A stretch of 5,023 bases of DNA from Chromatiales bacterium (GTDB lineage: Bacteria; Pseudomonadota; Gammaproteobacteria; UBA6429; Thiohalophilaceae). The DNA lies in NCBI GenBank assembly GCA_027001895.1, contig JALTLP010000159.1:1-5023 (forward strand), in the 5' to 3' direction. Made by a program: the position numbers and the translations under genes. The notes under the pieces were generated by a model. The model was not told the DNA's origin, did no database searches, and saw nothing but the letters and a program-made list of their open reading frames with translations. Within the stretch, counting starts at the first letter, position 1. Every line of letters starts with the position of its first letter. Positions 1 to 5,023 of this stretch are shown here, piece after piece.

Positions 1-1109
1 CCAAAACGCACATAGTTGTCACCGTAATCACCAAAACCAATGCCCGGTGACACGGCTACTTTGGCTTCTTTTAATAATAACTTTGAAAACTCCAGCGAGC
101 CTAAATGTTTATACTTGTCGGGTATCGGCGCCCAGACAAACATGGTGGCTTTGGGTTTTTCAACATGCCAGCCTAAAGCACATAAACCTTCGCATAATAC
201 ATCGCGTCGCTTACGATACATTTCTGAAATTTCTGCCACACATTCCTGTGGGCCTTCGAGCGCGGCAATGGCCGCAACCTGTATCGGCGTAAACATGCCA
301 TAATCAAGGTACGACTTCATTCGCGCAAGCGCACCGACTAATGTCGCGTTGCCTGTCATAAAACCTACCCGCCAGCCCGGCATATTATAACTTTTGGAAA
401 GGGAAAAGAATTCAACGGCCACGTCTTTTGCACCCGGTACCTGTAAAATAGAAGGCGCTTTATAACCGTCAAAAACAATATCGGCATAGGCTAAATCGTG
501 TACCACCCAGATCTCGTGTTCTTTGGCAATAGCAACAACTTTTTCAAAAAAATCCAGCTCAACACATTCGGTGGTCGGATTGCCCGGAAAATTCAGCACT
601 AACATCTTTGGCTTGGGCCAGGTGTCTTTAATGGCTTTTTCCAGCTCTTCGAAAAAGTCGATATCGGGTGTCATTTGTACGTGGCGAATATCGGCACCGG
701 CAATAATAAAACCGTATGGATGGATTGGGTATGCCGGGTTAGGTACCAACACCGCATCCCCCGGGCCAACAGTGGCCATGGCCAGGTGCGCCAGCCCTTC
801 TTTGGAGCCAATAGTCACAATGGCTTCGGTTTCCTGGTCTAAATCCACGTCGAAACGCTTTTTATACCACTGACAAATGGCACGTCTTAAACGTGGAATA
901 CCGCGAGATAAGGAATAGCGATGGGTGTCCTGGCGTTGAGCCACTTCAACCAGCTTATCGACAATATGCCTGGGCGTTGGTTGATCCGGGTTGCCCATAC
1001 CGAAATCAATAATATCTTCCCCACGGGCGCGTGCTTCGGCTTTTAACTCGTTAACGATATTAAAAACATAGGGGGGCAGCCGCTTAATCCGGGGAAAATC
1101 TTCAATCAC
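1..1109 (-). CDS. alaC: Alanine aminotransferase AlaC (glutamate-pyruvate transaminase), 3' end cut by window edge
   Basis: A PLP-dependent class I/II aminotransferase, read on the minus strand for 369 codons before the left edge; E. coli AlaC has about 412 residues, so roughly 40 C-terminal residues are missing. The family transfers an amino group between glutamate and pyruvate in cytosolic alanine synthesis. Visible landmarks: N-terminal RLPPYVFNIVNELK, GEDIIDFGMGNPDQPTP, SKEGLAHL, the NFPGNPTTECVELDFFEKV stretch with the PLP-contacting Asn, VVHDLAYADI with the cofactor Asp and Tyr, SLSKSYNMPGWRVGF with Schiff-base Lys239, and SPGIGFGDYGDNYVRF with the carboxylate-binding Arg368. These match E. 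coli AlaC almost block for block, which separates it from AspC and AlaA. There is no ATG start: an in-frame TAA lies at 1134-1136, and the only candidates are GTG at 1109 (chosen; AGGA at 1120-1123, 10-base spacer) and TTG at 1115. It is divergent from the Mth938-like gene. In many gammaproteobacteria homoserine dehydrogenase and threonine synthase genes follow it, which cannot be seen here. Confidence 0.95.
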   Translation of the reverse strand, partial: MIEDFPRIKRLPPYVFNIVNELKAEARARGEDIIDFGMGNPDQPTPRHIVDKLVEVAQRQDTHRYSLSRGIPRLRRAICQWYKKRFDVDLDQETEAIVTIGSKEGLAHLAMATVGPGDAVLVPNPAYPIHPYGFIIAGADIRHVQMTPDIDFFEELEKAIKDTWPKPKMLVLNFPGNPTTECVELDFFEKVVAIAKEHEIWVVHDLAYADIVFDGYKAPSILQVPGAKDVAVEFFSLSKSYNMPGWRVGFMTGNATLVGALARMKSYLDYGMFTPIQVAAIAALEGPQECVAEISEMYRKRRDVLCEGLCALGWHVEKPKATMFVWAPIPDKYKHLGSLEFSKLLLKEAKVAVSPGIGFGDYGDNYVRF

Positions 1110-1119
1110 AAGCAAAATA

Positions 1120-1123
1120 TCCT
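1120..1123 (-). promoter_or_regulatory. Ribosome binding site deciding the non-ATG start of alaC
   Basis: On the minus strand the leader reads CAGGAT, with AGGA at 1123-1120. It lies 10 bases before the GTG at 1109 and 4 bases before the TTG at 1115. The GTG gives the more workable spacing, but TTG cannot be excluded; the two proteins would differ by only two residues. Confidence 0.5.
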
Positions 1124-1149
1124 GAAAATTGGGTTAAATTGATGATAAG

Positions 1150-1179
1150 TTAAATAAACGACGCATTATGCCGTAAAAT
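1150..1179 (+). promoter_or_regulatory. Possible sigma-70 promoter for the Mth938-like gene
   Basis: TAAAAT at 1174-1179 matches the -10 consensus at five of six positions. TTAAAT at 1150-1155 is a poor -35 (three of six) at an 18-base spacing. A transcript would begin near 1186, leaving a leader of about 49 bases to the preferred ATG at 1235 or 25 bases to the ATG at 1211. TAAAAT recurs at 1190-1195 without a better -35. The divergent alaC promoter must also lie in 1110-1234, but no convincing minus-strand box pair was found. Confidence 0.3.
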
Positions 1180-1206
1180 GGCGGCAACATAAAATGTTGT
1201 TTGCCG
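1170..1206. repeat. Nested inverted repeats in the alaC / Mth938-like divergent leader
   Basis: CGGCAA at 1182-1187 is perfectly inverted as TTGCCG at 1201-1206. Inside it CAACAT at 1185-1190 is inverted as ATGTTG at 1194-1199, with a four-base-or-shorter loop region of A residues. The same CGGC (1182-1185) can also pair with GCCG at 1170-1173. The central arm could therefore pair upstream or downstream, but not both. The site could be an operator or a leader hairpin. The arms are only 4-6 bp, so chance remains a fair explanation. Confidence 0.4.
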
Positions 1207-1234
1207 ATAAATGAATGAAAATGAAGACTTTTTG

Positions 1235-1642
1235 ATGACCCAGTTCCAGCTCGAAACCACTGAAAAACTCACTATTAAAAGCTACCAGGATGACAGGGTG
1301 GATATTGCCCTGTCTGGTAATCAGGACGATGCAGCGAGCAACAATATTCGCAGTCTGAGCAGTAGTTTTATCCTGACCCCACAGCAAATTATTGAACCCT
1401 GGCCCTACCACGAGGTGGATGAACTCGATAGCGCCGGTTTTTCAGCCATTATTGAGCAACGTGCCGAAGTGGTTATTATTGGCACCGGTAAAAACCTGTG
1501 CTTTCCCGATCATCAGGCTCTGCAAGCTTTCCACCAGGCCGGCATCGGTGTGGAAGTCATGAACACGGCCTCTGCGTGCCGCACCTTTAACGTGCTGGTC
1601 GCAGAAAACCGTTTTGTAATTGCCGGGCTCCTGATAAATTAA
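1235..1642 (+). CDS. Mth938-like / DUF498 (NDUFAF3-AAMDC fold) family protein
   Basis: A small cytosolic protein of the DUF498/NDUFAF3 family (Mth938-like fold). Its bacterial role is not established; the mitochondrial relative NDUFAF3 is a complex I assembly factor. Numbered from this start (135 residues), the family signatures are visible: ILTPQQII (46-53) followed by WP, EVVIIGTG (78-85), a Phe-Pro step, GIGVEVMNT (103-111) and ACRTFNVL (114-121), then the closing hydrophobic FVIAGLLI. Residues about 26-43 (LSGNQDDAASNNIRSLSS) are a polar, acidic stretch that seems some 8-10 residues longer than the usual loop before the SLILTP motif. An in-frame ATG at 1211 would add eight residues, but it has no Shine-Dalgarno sequence. 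The ATG at 1235 has GAAG at 1223-1226 with an 8-base spacer and starts at the usual family position (M-x-x-F-x-L-E). It is divergent from alaC, a neighbourhood that recurs in gammaproteobacteria. Confidence 0.9.
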   Translation: MTQFQLETTEKLTIKSYQDDRVDIALSGNQDDAASNNIRSLSSSFILTPQQIIEPWPYHEVDELDSAGFSAIIEQRAEVVIIGTGKNLCFPDHQALQAFHQAGIGVEVMNTASACRTFNVLVAENRFVIAGLLIN

Positions 1643-1669
1643 ATCCATTATCTAAACATTCTATTTAAA

Positions 1670-1689
1670 TTTGCTTATTTTTAAGCAAA
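1670..1689. terminator. Weak hairpin between convergent genes, possible bidirectional terminator
   Basis: An 8-bp perfect stem pairs 1670-1677 with 1682-1689 around a TTTT loop, in the 68-base gap between the convergent Mth938-like gene (ends 1642) and the protease-like gene (ends 1711). The stem has only two G:C pairs, and neither strand has a long U-run directly after it (minus strand: one short T-triplet, then AAATAG). Its position fits a shared terminator, but its predicted stability is low. Confidence 0.35.
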
Positions 1690-1710
1690 ACAACTAAAAA
1701 TAAAACCACA

Positions 1711-3960
1711 TTATGCTTTTTCAGACTTCTTTTTCGCCCCTTTTTTAGGTGTGGTACCGCCAGAATAAGCATCATTCGCAAACACCCATTCCGGTACATC
1801 ACGTGCAGTCAGGGTTGTACGACAGGCCTGCTGTACTTTTGCAGCGGCACTGACACTTTCCTGCTGTGCGATAAAGTCACTAAAGCGATCCATATGTTGT
1901 TTGTAGCAGATATGCCCCAGCGTCTCTGCTGCTGCATTACCATCTTTGACCATCAGGGCTTCGAATGTTCTGCTAATACTGCTGTCGGCTTTCGCAGATT
2001 TAATCGCCGCCTGTTTATTTGTCAGTGCAGTCAGTAAGTCTGGCGCATCAACATCTATATTTAACAGCTTATAGTTTCGTAATTTAGGCAATGCCAATGC
2101 AATTTGCGCATGACGGGCTGCGTTGCTTTCAGGTAACTGCACAATGATTTCTTCCAATGCATTGTTAGCCGATTCTAAAAACTGGCTTCCACCAAAAGTT
2201 AAAACCTGGCCGACATCTTTTACAAACAAGTCCTGCGCACAAACTTCTTCGGCATGCGTTTGCGGTGTCGCAACCCGCAGCTTAAGTGTGTTGGAAACAA
2301 TTATATCCTCATCAATGGTTAACACAGCCTGCACCGTATAATTACCCGGCTCTGAAATATCCCAGCCATTTTTACCTGCCGAGATTAACAATGTGTCATA
2401 AAGTGACTGGCCATGCTCAATGGCTGTTTTGCCTGTGTTTCGCAGGTACTGAGCATACGGCAGCCATTGTCTTGCTGGCATACCATCGCGCTTAACAATA
2501 ATGGCCATGTTCTGGTATTGTTTTAAAGTTTGTTTATCCAGCAAACGCGTCTGTCCGGAAATATTGGTTAACTTTAATTCCAGGTTGATCATTTCTAAAA
2601 ATTCGTAAACGCTGCTTTGCTTATTATTACGCAACTGTAGTTGGAAAGGTGCAGGCTGTTGTTGCATTTGCTGTCTAAAACCGTGGTTGTCAAACCAGTC
2701 GGCATTGCCCATTTGCACAAACTTTGCCGGCGCATGACGCATAAAAACAAGTTCATCGTCACTAAAACGGTATTCAAAATCTGAAAAGAAAGTACTTTCA
2801 CCACCACTCACATTGTAAGGGTAATTCATAAAACTTCTGGCTTCTGGATCGTTGGCCAGTGATGCAAGCCAGGGCGAACCCAGTGCCTTTTGCCATGAAT
2901 GTGCGAGGTTAAAGCCATGCCCCATTTCATGTGCAGCCGTCCAGAATCTCATCCGCTCGACCCAGGCTGCTGGGTTAGTTTCGCCAGCCGGAGCCTGAGA
3001 AATAAACGAGTTGCTGAATATGGCGGTACCCTGGCGATGGTTTGGGCCAATATCATCAAACATAACGCCACCAAGCCCATTACCACTGTCATGCAAACGT
3101 GCAAACATCACCCACATTGCCCATTGAGCCTTGTTTTCAAACCGTGACCAGTATGACTGCATGGCATCATGCATTTCGGCATCACTCCATGTAGCATTCG
3201 TGCCGCTGTCATCAACTGGAACCGCGCTGTCACCGCCCGATTTAGTAACATTAAAACCAGCACGTTTATAAACTTTTTCCAGCGATAAGTTTTCACAGGA
3301 AAGTGATGCCGATCTGTTAGGGTGATCGCAGGTATTTATCGAAGTAACCATATCGGTAGCGGCGACATCAGAAACCCGGTCATATTCAAATTCAACCGGG
3401 TGAAAGTATCTTGAAACAAATTTAAAATGTTGCACTCGCGCTGGGGCACCACCGCCATAAAATCGTGCTATTAACTGGCGTTGGTTGCTATACCAGCTAC
3501 GCTTCACTTTAATTCTTACCCGGGTATGACGCATGGCGTTTGCCGAACCATCCTTAAACCAGATATCACCCAGCCACACATTTTGATCACGTGTTGATTT
3601 TAACCGCGCTATCCAGTTCACCGACGTAAAGGCATTTACTTTAAACACACCACTGGCCTGCATTTGTGGATAACGCCCATCAACATCAAGCCTTAATTCA
3701 TCTTTCAGCCATTTTGCATGCCGGTTTGCACCCGGCATAAAACCGGTCTGGCTATCAAACTCAGCCTCGTCAGCAGCTCGGTTTTTTGGCATGCGTAGTC
3801 TTCTGTTTGATGCCTTGTATAACCCGCTTACAAATAGTTTTACCGGGTAAACCGGAAAAGGATTTCTGTGGAACGCATTTTCCGAAGTTATTGCGCTGTC
3901 ATCGAAATCATCATTGGCTTGTTCAAAATCCATATCATTGTTCATCATATCGTTACTCAT
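1711..3960 (-). CDS. Large metzincin-like zinc metalloprotease, multidomain, no signal peptide
   Basis: I do not recognise a named family. The 749-residue protein has a clear zinc-protease core. Residues 341-356 read TAAHEMGHGFNLAHSW, an HExxHxxxxxH site with zinc ligands His344, His348 and His354 and catalytic Glu345. Residues 376-380 (SFMNY) form a Met-turn (Met378) followed by a Tyr that resembles the serralysin/astacin fifth ligand. The metzincin Gly at site position 8 is Asn351. Other regions: acidic, Asn/Asp/Met-rich tail 1-28; probable beta-rich region about 84-195 (LRLDVDGRYPQMQASG, WIARL); link to the catalytic region about 226-410 (LEKVYKRAGF, WAMWVMFARLHDSGNGLGGVMFDD); Ig-like region about 440-565 (LELKLTNISGQ, EPGNYTVQAVL); mostly helical 566-730; Lys-rich tail PKKGAKKKSEKA. 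No N-terminal hydrophobic segment, so no Sec signal. The ATG at 3960 has GGAGG 8 bases upstream; an upstream in-frame TTG at 3999 lacks such a site. It lies 136 bases downstream of the RES toxin on the same strand. Peptidase activity and export route are inferred, not shown. Confidence 0.85.
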   Translation of the reverse strand: MSNDMMNNDMDFEQANDDFDDSAITSENAFHRNPFPVYPVKLFVSGLYKASNRRLRMPKNRAADEAEFDSQTGFMPGANRHAKWLKDELRLDVDGRYPQMQASGVFKVNAFTSVNWIARLKSTRDQNVWLGDIWFKDGSANAMRHTRVRIKVKRSWYSNQRQLIARFYGGGAPARVQHFKFVSRYFHPVEFEYDRVSDVAATDMVTSINTCDHPNRSASLSCENLSLEKVYKRAGFNVTKSGGDSAVPVDDSGTNATWSDAEMHDAMQSYWSRFENKAQWAMWVMFARLHDSGNGLGGVMFDDIGPNHRQGTAIFSNSFISQAPAGETNPAAWVERMRFWTAAHEMGHGFNLAHSWQKALGSPWLASLANDPEARSFMNYPYNVSGGESTFFSDFEYRFSDDELVFMRHAPAKFVQMGNADWFDNHGFRQQMQQQPAPFQLQLRNNKQSSVYEFLEMINLELKLTNISGQTRLLDKQTLKQYQNMAIIVKRDGMPARQWLPYAQYLRNTGKTAIEHGQSLYDTLLISAGKNGWDISEPGNYTVQAVLTIDEDIIVSNTLKLRVATPQTHAEEVCAQDLFVKDVGQVLTFGGSQFLESANNALEEIIVQLPESNAARHAQIALALPKLRNYKLLNIDVDAPDLLTALTNKQAAIKSAKADSSISRTFEALMVKDGNAAAETLGHICYKQHMDRFSDFIAQQESVSAAAKVQQACRTTLTARDVPEWVFANDAYSGGTTPKKGAKKKSEKA

Positions 3961-4096
3961 GGTGTTTTCCTCCGTGGCCGGGTTGAGAGCAATAAGCAAA
4001 CCTGCTTTAGTACATAGTAGATTGAAAGTAAGAAAGAAAAGGTCTAAATAATCACAAACAGGCTATGAAATAATGACATTCGTGATATTTTGTGAA
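3961..4096 (-). other. Upstream region of the metzincin-like gene
   Basis: A 136-base AT-rich gap between the toxin stop and the protease-like start. On the minus strand a pyrimidine-rich stretch (about 4022-4045) precedes TACTAT near 4015-4020, which could serve as a -10 box; the only -35-like word, TTAGAC, sits about 22 bases away, which is too far. No GC-rich terminator hairpin follows the toxin gene, so read-through from the toxin operon is possible. Confidence 0.35.
3969..3973 (-). promoter_or_regulatory. Perfect GGAGG ribosome binding site of the metzincin-like gene
   Basis: On the minus strand GGAGG at 3973-3969 is followed by an 8-base A-rich spacer and the ATG at 3960. This fixes the start and argues against the upstream in-frame TTG at 3999. 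It is the strongest ribosome binding site in the window and suggests efficient translation independent of the toxin gene upstream. Confidence 0.85.
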
Positions 4097-4855
4097 TTAC
4101 ACTGATGCCGAAGGCAAAACCCCGTCGACTTTAAACTCATTAATATTGAAACCGTAAACCTTCCTGTCTTCCCGGCTGACAAAACGGACATTATTGGCGG
4201 TGGTACTGCATATCCACTGACTTTGATACAGGGGTTCATTCACTATCAATGCATTTGCTGTTAACAGGGCAATGTTAATGCCCCTCGCAGAATCACGGGC
4301 AGAGGTGTATTCAAACGCTTCAATTTGTGCTTCGCGCATTTGTGCGCCAAACGCCTGTGTATCGGAATAACTGGAGGGATGACAAAGCTGGCGGGCATAG
4401 TCAGTAAAAGGTTTTTCATGTAACTGCAAACCCATTTCTGAATAATAGCGCCCGGCAAAAAGAGTATGCTCGGTAATGAATTTTTTAGAGGCTGGTGGCG
4501 TTTTCATGCCGTTCCAGAACAAAAAACGGTAGTAACTGCATTCAACCAGCACGGTTTTTACCTGGTGGGAACCGTATAGCAAACTGGGTTCAAAGCGCGT
4601 ACCAAAACGCGAACCATGTTTGAGTGGCGGATAACGAAAAGGGGTAGCTAACAGGTAATGCAACTTGTCCGTGTTTTTATCTAAAGCGGGCTTGGTGCTA
4701 TCCAGCAATGACTCCAGAACAGCCTGCTCTTCCAGTGAGTCAACGATACGGGTCGTGGCAATTTGTTGCTGGCTTTCAACAATACGCAAAAAGTCGCTGC
4801 CAATGGTTTTAATGTGTTTCCCTGCCTGTGTTTTTGCCCAGATATCCATATCCAC
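4097..4855 (-). CDS. RES-domain toxin (NAD+ phosphorylase/glycohydrolase family) of a Xre-RES toxin-antitoxin pair
   Basis: A 252-residue RES-domain protein. Studied members of the family (MbcT, ParT, Xre-RES toxins) deplete NAD+ or ADP-ribosylate targets in the cytosol; which reaction this one performs is not visible. The RES core begins near residue 66: HYLLATPFRYPPLKHGSRFGTRFEP, then LLYGS (Tyr94), VLVECSYYRFLFW and YTSARDSARGINIALL. The likely Arg-Glu-Ser set is Arg83, Glu105 and Ser185, all present, so the toxin looks intact. Residues 1-65 form a helical, charged N-terminal extension (RIVESQQQIATTRIVDSLEEQAVLESLL), making it longer than the compact ~150-190 residue members; this longer type is also common. 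The start is GTG at 4855, 12 bases after the antitoxin stop; AGG at 4869-4867 overlaps that stop codon with an 11-base spacer, consistent with translational coupling. An in-frame ATG at 4849 is the alternative start. Expression is expected to be repressed by the antitoxin-toxin complex at an operon promoter outside the window. Confidence 0.92.
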   Translation of the reverse strand: MDMDIWAKTQAGKHIKTIGSDFLRIVESQQQIATTRIVDSLEEQAVLESLLDSTKPALDKNTDKLHYLLATPFRYPPLKHGSRFGTRFEPSLLYGSHQVKTVLVECSYYRFLFWNGMKTPPASKKFITEHTLFAGRYYSEMGLQLHEKPFTDYARQLCHPSSYSDTQAFGAQMREAQIEAFEYTSARDSARGINIALLTANALIVNEPLYQSQWICSTTANNVRFVSREDRKVYGFNINEFKVDGVLPSASV

Positions 4856-4867
4856 ACTGTTTAATAC

Positions 4868-5023
4868 CTAAACTTTTGCCCGAATGGCATCAAGGTATTC
4901 CACGACCGTGGTGAGCCCGGTCACGGTTTTAACCTGCTCGGTTGGGACACCGCCGGTATGAAGGTTTTCAGTTTGCATCCAGTGCTTCATATCGTTCTTC
5001 TGACCGCCAACTAATGCAAACAG
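4868..5023 (-). CDS. Xre/ParS/MbcA-type antitoxin (DUF2384 domain), C-terminal end only
   Basis: The minus strand is open from the right edge to a TAG at 4870-4868, giving the last 51 residues. They read LFALVGGQKNDMKHWMQTEN, then LHTGGVPTEQVKTVTG and LTTVVEYLDAIRAKV. This is the pattern of the DUF2384 toxin-binding domain: a Phe-x-x-L-x-G-G-loop, a Trp-containing helix (residue pattern KHWMQTEN), a G-G/P-x-x-x-x turn, and a final helix V-x-x-Y-L-x-x-I. In this family the C-terminal end reaches into the toxin active site to block NAD+ access, and an N-terminal helix-turn-helix part binds the operon promoter; that part lies beyond the edge. It directly precedes the RES toxin, the standard gene order. 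The call rests on a short fragment, but the neighbour makes it firm. Confidence 0.88.
   Translation of the reverse strand: MFALVGGQKNDMKHWMQTENLHTGGVPTEQVKTVTGLTTVVEYLDAIRAKV

Noticed and set aside
523..873. 116-codon plus-strand open frame
   Set aside because: It lies wholly opposite conserved alaC sequence including the NPTTE region; it is a shadow of that gene.
1107..1136. Loss of the alaC start codon, suggesting a pseudogene
   Set aside because: No ATG is present, but a GTG with an upstream AGGA gives a protein starting close to the family N-terminus, and the reading frame is intact with all catalytic residues.
1166..1411. Open frame on the minus strand across the start of the Mth938-like gene
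   Set aside because: It has no recognisable protein pattern, and it overlaps a gene with clear family motifs on the other strand.
2595..2807. Minus-strand open frame in another frame inside the metzincin-like gene
   Set aside because: The main frame is continuous with meaningful domain pattern throughout, so this does not indicate a frameshift or second gene.
3961..3999. Upstream in-frame TTG start for the metzincin-like gene (13 extra residues, LIALNPATEENT)
   Set aside because: There is no ribosome binding site at a usable distance, while the ATG at 3960 has GGAGG with an 8-base spacer. The extra residues would not form a signal peptide either.
1..5023. CRISPR arrays, tRNA or rRNA genes, insertion sequences, attachment sites
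   Set aside because: Reading both strands showed no regularly spaced direct repeats, no tRNA- or rRNA-like stretches, no transposase motifs, and no flanking duplications around the toxin-antitoxin and protease block that I could see.

Overview
The window looks like a moderate-GC gammaproteobacterial chromosome segment. The reasons are an AlaC-type aminotransferase very close to the E. coli protein, and a divergently placed Mth938/DUF498 family gene next to it. That is an arrangement I recall from many gammaproteobacteria in which alaC leads into homoserine dehydrogenase and threonine synthase genes. The species cannot be named from the sequence.

Layout. Positions 1-1109 (minus) hold most of alaC; its last ~40 residues lie beyond the left edge. 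Positions 1110-1234 are a divergent promoter/leader region with nested inverted repeats. Positions 1235-1642 (plus) encode a small Mth938-like protein. Positions 1643-1710 are a short AT-rich convergent gap with a weak hairpin. Positions 1711-3960 (minus) encode a 749-residue protein with no visible signal peptide. It carries a metzincin-type zinc-protease core (HEMGHGFNLAH followed by a SFMNY Met-turn) between an N-terminal beta-rich region and C-terminal Ig-like and helical regions. Positions 3961-4096 are its upstream region, with a perfect GGAGG ribosome binding site. Positions 4097-4855 (minus) encode a RES-domain toxin of the NAD+-degrading kind. Positions 4868-5023 (minus) are the last 51 codons of its DUF2384 (Xre/ParS/MbcA) antitoxin, cut by the right edge.

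How the parts relate. alaC and the Mth938-like gene look like core genome. The antitoxin-toxin pair is a type II toxin-antitoxin operon, antitoxin first, with a 12-base gap and a GTG start on the toxin. The large protease-like gene lies downstream of the toxin on the same strand, 136 bases away with its own strong ribosome binding site, so it is more likely a separate transcription unit than a third operon gene. The protease-like protein and the toxin-antitoxin pair look like accessory genes beside the core alaC locus; any functional link between them is unproven. The protease-like protein is the least understood item and the best candidate for new biology here.
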